From assembly GCA_025617745.1 (NCBI GenBank), contig CM046854.1, forward strand, positions 56,694,258-56,758,257: a stretch of DNA of 64,000 bases. The letters are read 5' to 3'. The notes under the pieces were generated by a model. The model was not told the DNA's origin. It was given only the letters and a program-made list of their open reading frames with translations, and ran no database searches. Source of the DNA: Heliocidaris erythrogramma (Eukaryota; Echinodermata; Echinoidea; Camarodonta; Echinometridae). The position numbers and the translations under genes were made by a program. Below, piece by piece: positions 23,101 to 31,066 of this stretch (its first letter is position 1; every line of letters begins with the position of its first letter).

Positions 23101-26100
23101 AGCAAAATAATATGAAAACTTTTATTCACAGAAGTCCGATTGTAATTTTAGATGCACCTGTAGACAAGACTAGCAATTATTCTCGTTGCGTCTTTCCTGG
23201 GAGTTTATGCGCCATTATGTTTCCTAAATCATAATCTTTTCATAATTATCAGACCTGTGGGGTTTTGACGATGCGGCAGTCAATGCCCTGCGGAACATGA
23301 AACCCTCAAGCGACGACGATCTCCTCAAGAAATACCGCATCCTCCTTGCAAACAACTCACCAGAATCAGGATCAGACAACTCATCAGAATTCGAGGAGAG
23401 AATTTCACTTAACCCAGAGGTAAGTAGTATTTGGGGGGTGGGGTATTTCATTTTATTGGATTTCCAGGTAGAAATAAATGGTTGCCTTTAAAAAAAAAGA
23501 TTATTTTTCCCAAGGATATAAAATATTATTGTAACTTCAGCATGAGTGGAGCCACTATGATAAGGCGCGCAAACATATAGGAAATTTCCCACTATCTGGT
23601 TACCAATTTTTCTTTACCTGGGGGGAGAGTGGCAAATGTAGATTAATGTCTTTCCAAAGGTCATTAGTGCTGTGGCAGGGATTTAAATCCATTTATTGAA
23701 ACAAAGCAAGTAAAAAACCAGAGAATACAGAAAGAATAAACCACAGGACAGTGCTACACCTTGAGTGTGGCTCTCTTCAAAATAAATGTTCCCCTGGGGC
23801 CGTATTCTGAAAACGATGTTATCTTTTATGTTAGTAGAACATGTTAGTTGTCATCAAAATCAAAATCAGGACAAGTCATTGGTTAATGATTTCGCAAAGA
23901 TGGCTACCCTTAAGTTAACAGAGACATCTGCGCAAGCACCATGATTAGAATTTATTGCGCTCAATTTCAGTTTGTTATGACTATTAACATAGTTTTCCTT
24001 AAAATGAAATGAAACGGCCCCTGATTTTCAGCTTGTATGACACATACACTGGGGACAGTTGCTCCACAGTCATTTTCTAACATGAGTCAAATTCCTACCT
24101 TCACCCCTGGGCCCCTGTAGTAGGAAGAGTTGCCATTGATCTGAACTGAACGCAGCTTCACTTCAAATTGATATTAATTGCAACTATGTACACAGGAGAT
24201 AGATGATTGTAAGTTTGTGATTGATTGTAGGACTTGCAACCAATGTTATTCTATTAGGATGCAACAATAAACATACCTCAGTCCATCTGTGACAAAATAA
24301 AGACTGTAGCAAACATTGCTAAAAAACATGTCGGACCACTGATGATCAAAAGTTGTACTACATCTAACTCATTGTTCTTGTTTCAGACTGATTCTATGAA
24401 AAACCAGGTACATTGTAGCAGCTTTCACAGTTCATATCTAATACTAATGGGGTGTTGCAAGAAAGTTGCGATTGATTGCAAGTTGCAACTGATCGGTACT
24501 GACCAATCAAAATCATTGTTGCAAGCGCATCTTCTTGAATGGGCAGACCCTGAACCAATCAGAATGGTTGTTCTAATTTGCTGTACAATTTGCAATTGAT
24601 TGCAACTTTCTTGCAACCCCCCATAAGTCTGAGTTATAACTTAAACCCTGGAACTATCAACTATACCTAACCCTAAATCTAAATTAAATCCTATTCACAA
24701 ACCTAACCTTTGATTAAAAAAAAAACCTGTCGCAAAAAGCGGTCTCCGATGCAAATGTTAGATCACCACTTTTCACTGGTTGTTCCAACTCACTATTTTA
24801 TCCGTGTTTCAGACTGATTCAGTGACAAACAGAGTAGCAGGCTTCGTATGTAAGAACGTCCTGTCAGGTCACAGCAGCTGTGTGACGAGCATGTTTCTTG
24901 TAGGGAGACAACAAGGCTTTGGAACTACATACCTGGTAAGAGCTCACTTCAGTCAAACTCATTGTGAAAAAATGGAGAACACTCCTTGTTCTTCTTTCCT
25001 TTTTCTACTTTTCCTCCTACCACTCTTTCTTTTGATCTCTTGCACCTCTTTCATGTATTTTTTAATGTCTTATAATTCTGTATTCTCATTAACTTTCTGT
25101 AACATATTGTGGGGGGGGGGGTATATATAGATCTCTCTGTTTTAATTTTTTCCATTTTTGTATTGCCTTGGACTTCAGTATATTTTATTTATATACAGTA
25201 AGAGTTCTTTGATCAAAGTGCATGTGCATCATACAAAGTATTTTCTGTTACCCCAAATTTGTATTCTGAGGGAATATCTCAAGCCATTAATGGCCACACC
25301 ACAACCAGTGTGTGATGTTACATGCAATATAGGGACAATCAAGTTTAATAGCAACCTAGTTTTATGTGTTTCAAAAAGGAATTTGAGAAACTCATCACCT
25401 GCAAATAGTTTTATCCCTATTACATAAATACTCTTTGATACACCCATACAATAACAAACTGCAATAATCTACTCATGCATTCCTGTAAAATCAATCCTTG
25501 ATACAGACTTGAAGCAATACAAACAATTTGCTAAAACTCTGCTCTCTTTGCGTAAACAACAAGGTATCTTATCCTACCCATCTGACCCCTTCTAGCGGTG
25601 ATAGGCAGTACTTGCACTGCCTATACAAAAAAAGAGGAGAAAAGAAAATAGTATTATTTGATGGCTTACACAAGCAACTGAAGATAAATAGTAAATCATG
25701 AATTTTATGATTTTTGTTTAGGTAAGCTCTGGCTGGGACAGAAGAATATGCATTTGGGACTTGGAGAGTGGAAGGTATGTTTGAGATCAATTTCTTTATA
25801 ACTGATCGAGTCACACCAATCGGACCTACCCTAGACCCAACAAAAAGTTTGTTACATTACTCCAAACGGCCAAAAGTCGGTCAGTTTGGAGTCTGTGTGT
25901 GGAGACGGTTTGGCAGTGTGAATTTGGTACAAAGTATTAGATTTAAACGGTTGGTATTACATCAAAGAATAAATGTGCACATGCATGCTTTTTTTAGTGT
26001 TTTGTGGGCAGCTCTACTAGATTTAGCCAGGTTGATGATGATAATGATGACTTCTATGATATTTCCTTTGGCTTATTCGATGTTTAATCTCAAATTTTAC

Positions 26101-29100
26101 AATTTGATTATTCAAGGTTCAAGGCTGAAAGTTTATTTCACATCTCTTCACATCATGACAAAGTGTTCAAATTGCTGTACCTGATTAATATGTGTTTGTG
26201 TTATTGCAATACTTATGATTACCATTATGTTCATGTTTCTGACGACTGGTTAAACATTTCACAATATGATTATCTACGTTGTCTGTAACTGGTGAATATA
26301 TTGTGTTTTTTCTTTGACTTTTTTAAAGCTTGGTGGATAGATTCAGGAATATTTCTGAGGATGGGATGGAGATTGAGGAGCTGGCTTGTGATGGTATAGT
26401 TATCGACATGGACTACAGTCACGCGAGGTAGGTACAAACCTCCTGAAAGATCATAGGCATAATTACAAAAGATAACACATATGATGTACATAAAAGTAAG
26501 GCTATCAAGTTTTTATAGGGCAGCTATTATATAAATTTACTCTACTGCACTTAAGTGAAAAGTGTTTGTGCATTACTGGAGCATAGTCAGTTTATTTGGA
26601 GGCTCCGGCAAAGATGTGAGTCTTCAATAAAACTTCGAAGACAGTGACAGGCCAGGCTTTTTCTTGTGACAAGTGGAAGACTGCGCCAAAGCTTGGAGCA
26701 GCATTATATCTAAACGTTGCATGTACTTTTTTGTACAGTGAGGCAGTTGTATCCACTTATCATCATCTTCATTGAGTCCCATAACCTCCCGCACATTAGC
26801 ATGTGCTTTAGGACTAATTCTAAAAGTAGTTTGAATCCCAGTTGTCTGATACAAAATGAACTACTAACCAGGGCCCCTTTTCATTAAACTTTTTATTCAT
26901 AACAATTGCAACAGATCTATGACAAATTTGCTCTCAACCAACCAGATGCAAGGATTTCAGTAGCTTATAACAGTCACTGTGGCTTGTAATTTGTACAAGT
27001 TTTATGAACAGGGCCCTTGTTTATTTTTTGAAACACATTTCTTGAAAAACTACATTTTATGATACTATCAAACCAGAAACTTTCACAACACTGAACTTTT
27101 AAGGGTTGTAAACGATGGCCATTTGCAAGGTAAGACAGCTTCAAGAATCATGAAAATTGAGCGTTGCGTCACTTTTGATCAAATTGTTTTACACGGTGAA
27201 CTTTCGCAAATCTGAAATACATGCTAAAATCGCGAAAAGTTTCATGCACAGGAGAGTCTCTGCTTTTACAGTAGTCTATCATATTTACATGTTCATGCAA
27301 GATAGTTTCCCTTTATGTTTTCAGGAACGAGTTTGCATGTGCATCGGGAGACAAGATGGTCTACATCAGACAATTCAGCAAGGTGGGAACTGAGATGACC
27401 TTGAAGAACACTCTGCAAGGTCACGAAGGGGAGGTCACGCAGGTCAGATGGAGTGACTTCTCTGACAACTGGATCACTGCATCAGAAGATGGTACAATAA
27501 GACTCTGGGTAGGTGACGATAAAACATCCTCGAAATGATACCCATCAAGCCTGCTCACACACGGTGCTTTAAACCTCTCAAAAGAAATAGCTCCTGGGAC
27601 AAATAAAATTACATCAACATGTAGAGGTGTCGTGATCTAGTGGATACATCACCGGACTGTGGATCAGTGGTTCGAATCCTGCCGCGGCCCTAAGGTCCTT
27701 TGGCAAGCATTGATCTACATTTGCCACTCTCCACCCAGGAGAAGTACATGGGTACCCGGTAGGAAGAAATTCCTTGAATGCCTTAGCGCCTATCATGGCA
27801 GCTCGGCTAAAGCCGGGGTAATAATGTGATACTCTGTATAGTAGCTGTGCTATATAAATGGACATATTATTATTATTATAACATGCTGGATATTTCTGCA
27901 TTTTGTGACACTGAAAAGTGATTAAATTTCAGGGCCTTTTTTGCGCAAAGCAAACCTTTTTTTCATCCTGACTTGCCATTCATTTTCATGTAAAATGGTT
28001 CTATTTTGCTTCGCCGTCTTTTGGAGGTGGTTTACCACGTTGAATGCGACCGAGACTTAAAGGACAATCTTTAGCTCTGGTAGCAAACAGAAAATTGGAC
28101 TGAAACTTCTTTTTTTTCTGTTAAAATTTGAAAGAAACTTGTTGAACATGTGCTTATATTGTCCAACCTGTACATAAAGAAATCTGACCGAAAAAAAATT
28201 GTGGCCTTACCAAAATTATGCAACGGCTTATACATCTTCTCTAGTTTCTTTTTTCTTTTTATCTAATCATTTAGTCAAGTTTTAAATTTTCCACTGTGTA
28301 TATATATATTACAATATTTGATTAATATGATTAAAATATGTTCATATCTTTCCCTCTTTAATCTCCAGAGCGGTGATGGAATGACATGTGAACAGGTGAT
28401 TAATGCCCATGGCCCAGTGTCAGCTATCTGTCTAGATAATGTATCACAGTGCATCGTAGCAGGAGTTCACAATGTTATCAAGTAAGTTAGGTATTGTTTT
28501 TCACACAGGTAGAGGAATACAGGAGACTTGGTCACATTCATCTAAAGTGCATTTTTAATCTTGATACAAACGTTCCATGGCATGTAATTGCACCATCCAA
28601 GAACCCATTTTGAATTTCAAGAAAAAAAAGACAAATTCAATTTTCTCTGTTCATAAAATATTAAATACATGTAAATGTATTATATTTTCGGAGGTTGAAA
28701 TCACTTTGACACTGGAAAGGCTAGAAATGTAATATTTGAGTAAATTATTAACTATTCATATATCTCATTCTAGTAGAGTCAAGCTATTCTGTCTACTGTG
28801 GTTGTCATAGCCACGCTCTTTTTTGTTCGCTGATGATGAGGAGGTCCTGTAAGGAGGAGGAGGTGGGGGAAGGGAAGTGCAACACAGGCATTGATAATGT
28901 TGTGTTGCTACTGGTATCTACTGTCCTGCTGCATACATTCATGCTCATAATGGTTCCCCCTAATGATTCTTGTGTCATTGAATCCTGCTTTATGTATTAC
29001 AATACTTCGCCTTTGCTTCTTACTTTCCCTTCCACTCTGAAGAATAAGTACAGTGAAACCTGTCTATGAAGAAAGTGGTCTTTATGAGCAGGTGGTCTTT

Positions 29101-29947
29101 ATGTACAGGTTCATTTAATACATGTTTCAATGACAAACAGTTTTCAAGGGAAACAAATATTGCGGTCTTAATAGACAGGTGGTCTCTCTATACAGGTGGT
29201 CGCTAAAACAGGTTTGACTGTATTCGCCATCTTGCTTTTTCTTGTGCTTTCCAGTGATCAAACACATACAATGTACTACCATCTAGAGTTGGCAACTAAA
29301 GATATTGTTTCTGTATTCCTTAGGGTGTATAATCCGAGCAAGAACAAGCTTCTTCAGACCAACCTTGGTCACACAGACTCCATCCGTTCCATCATACACG
29401 TACCTGAGAGGAGCCAGGTAAAATATTGTGATCTGTACATACATCATAGCCCCATTGCTCTTTCGGTGCCCTTTGTAAGGCGCATAAACTGCCCAAACTT
29501 TGAGATTATACATAATCATAAAGAATAGCCTGGAAAATTGAATGACGGTGAATTTTGGAAAATTATTTTTCAAGGAACATTTGTTTTCATGAATATTAAG
29601 ATTGTAAAATAAAGATATGAATGAAAATAGTTGGCTCACAAAAACTATAGAGGTTTAAGAACCAAGGTTAGTCTTCAATCATGTTTAAGCCCACTTTTTG
29701 TGACAAATCTATTACCAAGGTGTAATGTAAATCAAAGTTTCATTAAAAATAGTAATGTTTTTGTTTTCCTACTTTTCCATAGTACATATCTGGATCCTGG
29801 GATGGGACTCTGAGAGTATGGAATGCATACCGCGTAGCTACCCGAAAGAAGAAGACTGCTCGTATGGAGGAGAAGAGAGAAAGCATCTCCAACTTCAAGA
29901 ACAAGAATCAGCCCAATTATCTTATTGAAGATGAGCAAGAAGTATAG
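8085..29947 (+). CDS. WD40-repeat double-propeller protein (19 exons, 5' end missing)
   Basis: I assembled this gene from 19 exons whose GT-AG borders and codon phases agree throughout: 8085-8175, 8841-8928, 9668-9764, 10817-10925, 13263-13334, 15815-15883, 16430-16616, 17112-17205, 17726-17824, 18923-19013, 21708-21952, 23253-23419, 24813-24935, 25722-25774, 26329-26427, 27325-27508, 28369-28481, 29324-29417 and 29783-29947. They give about 745 residues ending in a stop. WD-type strand ends recur (IKMW, IIAW, VKIW, ILMW, ICIW, IRLW, LRVW, with IRVF, LIIY and IKVY variants), enough for two seven-bladed propellers. Between them lies a Lys/Gln- and Ser-rich linker (about residues 333-510). The C-terminus is basic (RKKKTARMEEKRE). 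WD40 propellers bind other proteins; I cannot name the ortholog or pathway. The first exon starts mid-codon, so one or more 5' exons are missing and were not found. Confidence 0.85.
8841..8928 (+). CDS. WD40 gene, exon 2
   Basis: Acceptor TTCTGTACAG, donor GTAAGT. It completes the Trp codon and reads PEAKVMFSSSNDGTIIAW, a textbook WD blade end. It ends in phase 0. Confidence 0.88.
9668..9764 (+). CDS. WD40 gene, exon 3
   Basis: Acceptor TTAACAG, donor GTAAGT. It reads SPVYTMALNLRRHQLVCGF and then ACIRVFSLDE, a blade in which the terminal Trp is replaced by Phe. It leaves with one base of the next codon. Confidence 0.85.
9786..10300 (-). mobile_element. Probable LINE 3' end in a WD40 intron
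   Basis: A GATTTGATTTGATTTCATTT tail at 9,787-9,815 is followed by CGGCATAAAAA and 'CTTCAGCCGCAAGGCTG', the look of a minus-strand LINE 3' end. A 60-codon minus frame at 10,074-10,256 has no clear RT motif. The assignment rests mainly on the tail, which resembles the tail at 56.72 kb. Confidence 0.4.
10530..10740. repeat. (CT)n/(CTTT)n microsatellite
   Basis: Pyrimidine-only simple sequence of CTCT and TTTC runs immediately upstream of an exon acceptor at 10,816. It produces long artefact frames on both strands. Confidence 0.9.
10817..10925 (+). CDS. WD40 gene, exon 4
   Basis: Acceptor TTGACACAG just after the CT microsatellite, donor GTAAGA. It reads ESGHLIDLKYSYNSKEHTD and KCIVCLESRVYSAG, the outer strands of a blade. 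Confidence 0.85.
11070..11301 (+). mobile_element. MITE family A, copy 1
   Basis: About 230 bp with imperfect inverted ends of about 35 bp: left AATAGACTGCTTCGGTAATG, right end complementary (GAAGCGGTCTATT). The interior has CTTGACAACCTGAAAGCTT and CAAGCATTGAGGCTCATTTA. Other copies are at 12.15, 52.43 and 53.12 kb, with decayed ones at 50.2 and 52.85 kb. Confidence 0.75.
12151..12377 (-). mobile_element. MITE family A, copy 2
   Basis: Inverted relative to copy 1, with the same landmarks: CAATAGACCGCTTCTGTAAT at the left and ACCGAAGCAGTCTATTG at the right. Confidence 0.75.
13006..13147. mobile_element. MITE family B (palindromic), copy 1
   Basis: About 140 bp. The ends are inverted copies containing TTTCATCAAG(C/T)(G/A)TTTTGTCAGTGA, about 45 bp each side. 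The centre has TTCAGTAGCTTATAACAGTTG in inverse form. It can fold into one long hairpin. Confidence 0.8.
13263..13334 (+). CDS. WD40 gene, exon 5
   Basis: Acceptor ATTTCACAG, donor GTAAGC. It reads FDQKLIIYDSSSYPGNRGLN, a blade end with Tyr in the Trp position. Confidence 0.82.
14131..14278. mobile_element. MITE family B, copy 2
   Basis: Same structure as the 13.0-kb copy: CTGGGGGGCGTTTCATCAAG at the left and an inverse copy ending GCTCCCCTGG at the right. Short CT microsatellites flank it at 14,010-14,040 and 14,285-14,310. Confidence 0.8.
14768..15015. mobile_element. TTAA-flanked MITE family C, copy 1
   Basis: TTAA occurs at both borders (14,768-14,771 and 15,012-15,015). Just inside are inverted ends CCCCTACCATGCC and GGCATGGAAGGGG. 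TTAA duplications with CCC-starting ends are what piggyBac-type elements leave. It has no coding frame. Confidence 0.75.
15544..15753. mobile_element. TTAA-flanked MITE family C, copy 2
   Basis: A shorter copy of the 14.77-kb element in the same orientation, again with TTAA at both borders and TCCTACTATGCC / GGCATGGAAGTGG ends. Both copies share CATACAGAAACCTGTGCC and AAATCTGGTGGCATGGAAG. Confidence 0.75.
15815..15883 (+). CDS. WD40 gene, exon 6
   Basis: Acceptor TTTTGCAG, donor GTAAGT. It reads NPKAHDAGISCLVLIRDSEN, the D-a strand region of a blade, and leaves with TG of a Trp codon completed in the next exon. Confidence 0.82.
16430..16616 (+). CDS. WD40 gene, exon 7
   Basis: Acceptor CTTCTCACAG, donor GTAAGA. 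It reads LVTGSFDKVVKIW, one of the clearest WD ends, then LWISSGTSPVAALYDPKSGE, a following blade without the Trp. Confidence 0.9.
16785..17060. other. GA-rich microsatellite and homopolymer runs in an intron
   Basis: (GA)n near 16,790-16,810, then a C run and a 15-base A run near 17,010-17,045. No coding potential. Confidence 0.7.
17112..17205 (+). CDS. WD40 gene, exon 8
   Basis: Acceptor CTCTCACCAG, donor GTAAGT. It reads SDFIGTFQDEENEKYHLQHM and FPELSQAI, an acidic insertion between blades. Confidence 0.8.
17726..17824 (+). CDS. WD40 gene, exon 9
   Basis: Acceptor GACTAACAG, donor GTAAGT after CTTACCTACA. It reads SSSRRYILMWKYNPQGCI, a WD end. Its 3' end and donor are copied repeatedly in the following intron. 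Confidence 0.88.
17905..18720 (+). repeat. Tandem array carrying copies of an exon's 3' end and splice donor
   Basis: The exon end 'AACATGCCGTAGAATGCC' followed by the donor recurs at about 17,927-17,957 and, decayed, at 18,028 and 18,690. From about 18,046 to 18,680 a 120-bp unit repeats with near identity: units carrying CACAGTAAGTTACTACAAGA start at 18,162, 18,282, 18,402, 18,522 and 18,642 (spacing exactly 120). Each unit contains an ACAGTAAGTT donor-like site plus CATTCAATGTAATTCTAAG. The array most likely grew from the true donor region at 17,824. Confidence 0.9.
18923..19013 (+). CDS. WD40 gene, exon 10
   Basis: Acceptor TTCTTCCTACAG, donor GTAAGA. It reads RKDPILFFDGGSDGQANNWE, the first part of the linker between the two propellers. 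Confidence 0.85.
19030..19100. repeat. (CT)n microsatellite
   Basis: CTGTCTCT and CTTT repeats directly after the exon 10 donor. Confidence 0.85.
20034..20452. mobile_element. TTAA-bordered element with GGGTGGAATCCACCC palindromes
   Basis: TTAA occurs at 20,034-20,037 and 20,449-20,452. The left inner end is CCCTAAAAGGGCCGGGGGGG then TGGAATCCACC; the right inner end is GGGTGGATTCCACCCC then TGAGGTCT. The two ends share a GGTGGAATCCACC palindrome but differ outside it. The interior is CpG-richer than its surroundings. Confidence 0.55.
20449..20537. mobile_element. Short TTAA-bordered hairpin unit
   Basis: Between TTAA at 20,449 and TTAA at 20,534 lies CCCTAAAAAGGCC followed by a perfect 16-bp stem: GGCCGGGATATTTTGG and its exact complement CCAAAATATCCCGGCC. 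The loop is about 31 bp and itself carries GGGTGGAATCCACC. Confidence 0.6.
20534..20986. mobile_element. TTAA MITE family D, copy 1
   Basis: A 445-bp non-coding element with perfect 16-bp inverted ends (AGACCTCAGCCTGACC and complement), flanked by TTAA on both sides. A close copy is at 32.2 kb. TTAA target duplications are used by piggyBac, Kolobok and Sola3 elements; the AG-starting ends are less like piggyBac. Confidence 0.85.
21708..21952 (+). CDS. WD40 gene, exon 11
   Basis: Acceptor TTACCTTCAG, donor GTAATA. It reads QETFLLTEAKTKLAQLKNQK, then a Ser/Asn-rich stretch (NPTPSNYSYNKSSQGS), then LDLLLLGSED. It forms most of the inter-propeller linker, then re-enters a blade. It leaves with G of a split Asp codon. 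Confidence 0.85.
22813..22954. mobile_element. MITE family B, copy 3 (best preserved)
   Basis: The ends read GGGGAGCGTTTCATCAAGCG and its complement GGGAGCG-inverse ending CGCTCCCC, about 45 bp per arm; the whole 142 bp is hairpin-forming. Confidence 0.85.
23253..23419 (+). CDS. WD40 gene, exon 12
   Basis: Acceptor TAATTATCAG, donor GTAAGT. It reads LWGFDDAAVNALRNMKPSSD, then an acidic/Ser-rich low-complexity run (NNSPESGSDNSSEFEE). It ends in phase 0. Confidence 0.85.
23590..23700 (-). mobile_element. tRNA-derived SINE fragment, reverse orientation
   Basis: On the minus strand this matches the SINE at 27.6 kb: ATTTAAATCCCTGCCACAG (decayed B box), then CTTTGGAAAGACATTAATC and ACATTTGCCACTCTCC. 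It is truncated and diverged. Confidence 0.65.
24387..24407 (+). other. Possible 21-nt micro-exon (TDSMKNQ)
   Basis: Bounded by TTGTTTCAG and GTACAT, phase 0 at both ends, reading TDSMKNQ. The next confirmed exon begins TDSVTNR behind a similar acceptor context, so this is either an alternative in-frame micro-exon or a decayed partial duplicate of that exon's start. Confidence 0.35.
24448..24625. mobile_element. TA-flanked MITE family E, copy 1
   Basis: Ends ATGGGGTGTTGCAAGAAAGT at the left and the complement at the right, about 25-30 bp each, preceded by TA. The interior has CGGTACTGACCAATCAAAAT. A copy at 33.9 kb has TA on both sides, as left by Tc1/mariner elements. Confidence 0.75.
24813..24935 (+). 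CDS. WD40 gene, exon 13
   Basis: Acceptor CCGTGTTTCAG, donor GTAAGA; phase 0 both sides. It reads NVLSGHSSCVTSMFLVG, the classical GH...V start of a WD blade. Confidence 0.88.
25722..25774 (+). CDS. WD40 gene, exon 14
   Basis: Acceptor TTTTGTTTAG, donor GTATGT. It reads VSSGWDRRICIWDLESG, a canonical WD blade end (CIWD). Confidence 0.9.
26329..26427 (+). CDS. WD40 gene, exon 15
   Basis: Acceptor TTTTTAAAG, donor GTAGGT. It reads LVDRFRNISEDGMEIEELAC, then DGIVIDMDYSH, a blade with an acidic loop. Confidence 0.85.
26868..27017. mobile_element. MITE family B, decayed copy 4
   Basis: GGGCCCCTTTTCATTAAACT at the left and an inverse AGTTTTATGAACAGGGCCC-like end at the right. The centre keeps GATTTCAGTAGCTTATAACA, which ties it to the other family B copies. 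Confidence 0.5.
27325..27508 (+). CDS. WD40 gene, exon 16
   Basis: Acceptor ATGTTTTCAG, donor GTAGGT. It reads FACASGDKMVYIRQFSKVG, then LQGHEGEVTQVRWSDFSDNW and ITASEDGTIRLW: a complete WD blade with the GH, D and RLW positions. It ends in phase 0. Confidence 0.92.
27623..27882 (+). mobile_element. tRNA-derived SINE, nearly full length
   Basis: The 5' part carries RNA polymerase III internal promoter boxes: an A box near 27,632 (TGATCTAGTGG) and a consensus B box GGTTCGAATCC at 27,669-27,679. The body runs through CCTTTGGCAAGCATTG and GCTATATAAATGGAC and ends in a (TAT)n tail at about 27,866-27,880. It is longer than a tRNA and lacks a tRNA 3' half, so it is a SINE and not a tRNA gene. Fragments are at 23.6 and 31.8 kb. 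Confidence 0.85.
28369..28481 (+). CDS. WD40 gene, exon 17
   Basis: Acceptor TAATCTCCAG, donor GTAAGT. It reads SGDGMTCEQVINAHGPVSAI and CIVAGVHNVIK, the inner strands of a blade. Confidence 0.88.
29049..29222. mobile_element. TA-flanked MITE family F, copy 1
   Basis: A 170-bp element between TA dinucleotides (29,049-29,050 and 29,221-29,222). The ends are CAGTGAAACCTGTCTATGAA and the inverse of ...AAAACAGGTTTGACTG. Internal 'TGGTCTTTATG' words repeat in both orientations. Tc1/mariner-type MITE by its TA duplication. Confidence 0.8.
29324..29417 (+). CDS. WD40 gene, exon 18
   Basis: Acceptor TGTATTCCTTAG, donor GTAAAA. It reads VYNPSKNKLLQTNLGHTDSI and RSIIHVPERSQ, the start of the last blade (GH...). 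Phase 0 at the end. Confidence 0.88.
29783..29947 (+). CDS. WD40 gene, terminal exon with stop
   Basis: Acceptor TTTTCCATAG. It reads YISGSWDGTLRVWNAYRVAT (the last WD blade), a basic run RKKKTARMEEKRE, and ends in NYLIEDEQEV with TAG at 29,945-29,947. The highly charged C-terminal tail lies outside the propeller. Confidence 0.92.
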   Translation, partial: YISGSWDGTLRVWNAYRVATRKKKTARMEEKRESISNFKNKNQPNYLIEDEQEV

Positions 29948-30224
29948 CTCTTCTCCTAGCCATATAACATAGAAGGAAAGGAATTCTCTTGGATCCTGTT
30001 CTGCCTTAACCCATAGACTACAGGAACCGGATGGCTCCTGTATTAAGCCTATGAGAGTTAAAGAATTCGGTAGTCAACGGGTTAACACCAAAAATCAGCC
30101 TGAAAACACTGTCACTGCAAAGCTTTACGTGGAAATGACTGGTAAGATTTGTGGTGTAAAAAAAAATCATATCTGTGTGCACAAATGTGCTGTATGCAGA
30201 GTTACTGATCTCTATGTTATAAAA

Positions 30225-30358
30225 CAGTATGGAATGCATACCGCATAGCTCCCTGGAAAAAGAAGACTGCTCGTATGGAGGAGAAGAGAGAAAACATCTC
30301 CAACTTCAAGAACAAGAATCAACCAAGTTATCTCATTGAAGATGAACAAGAAATATAG
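30225..30358 (+). pseudogene. Duplicate of the WD40 terminal exon's 3' half
   Basis: About 134 bp closely matching 29,814-29,947, from 'TATGGAATGCATACCGC' to the stop. The frame is still open and reads WNAYRIAPWKKKTARMEEKR and NYLIED-like SYLIEDEQEI before TAG. An AG sits immediately before the copied segment (AAAACAG), but a splice there would join the phase-0 exon 18 in the wrong frame. The upstream half of the exon, with the WD strands, is absent. Probably a relic of tandem duplication. Confidence 0.8.
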
Positions 30359-30504
30359 CTTTATTGTTAGGGGTAAGACTTTTAAGCCCCTTTCATACAT
30401 GCTCTGTTTTTTGTTTGGTTTGTTTTTTGTTTATGTTGGGTTTTTTTTTTTCAAGCGGAGTAGCATCTCATGTTTGAATGGGCCTTGACGAGAGGAGAGG
30501 GTTT

Positions 30505-31010
30505 CACACAGGTCTGCAAGGTAGCGAGATGGAGAAAAGGAGAGCAACAATAGGTCGGAAGTGGATAACCTGGGAGAAGCAGAAAGAATGTAGCGAAGAA
30601 AGAGAGAAAGAGGAAGGAGATGCGGTTTGAAAGGCAGTGAGAGAGAGAAAAGGAGAGCAACAATAGGTCGGAAGTGAATAACCTGGGAGGAGCAGAAAGA
30701 ATGTAGCGAAGAAAGAGAGAAAGAGGAAGGAGATGCGGTTTGAAAGGTAGTGAGAGAGAGAAAAGAAGAGCAACAATAGGTCGGAAGTGAATAACCTGGG
30801 AGGAGCAGAAAGAATGTAGCGAAGAAAGAGAGAAAGAGGAAGGAGATGCGGTTTGAAAGGTAGTGAGAGAGAGAAAAGGAGAGCAACAATAGGTCGGAAG
30901 TGAATAACCTGGGAGAAGCAGAAAGAATGTAGCGAAGAAAGAGAGAAAGAGACATGAATAGAGATAGGGGAAGGAGATGCGGTTTGAAAGGTAGTGAGAG
31001 AGAGAGACGG
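30505..31010. repeat. 113-bp minisatellite, 4-5 units
   Basis: The word GGTCGGAAGTG(A/G)ATAACC recurs at about 30,553, 30,666, 30,779 and 30,892, an exact 113-bp spacing. Units are purine-rich on the plus strand. The long pyrimidine-strand frames here are repeat artefacts: the period is not a multiple of three, so all three frames are opened. Confidence 0.9.
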
Positions 31011-31066
31011 AACGATTGAGAAGCAGCTGATAATAACGATGGAGAAAGTGCAGTGAAAGTTTAATG

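Noticed and set aside
26624..26854. 76-codon minus frame as a gene
   Set aside because: No motif, no splice partners, inside an intron of a plus-strand gene; possibly an old repeat.
27623..27700. tRNA gene
   Set aside because: Polymerase III boxes are present, but the sequence does not close into a tRNA and continues into a SINE body with a simple-repeat tail.
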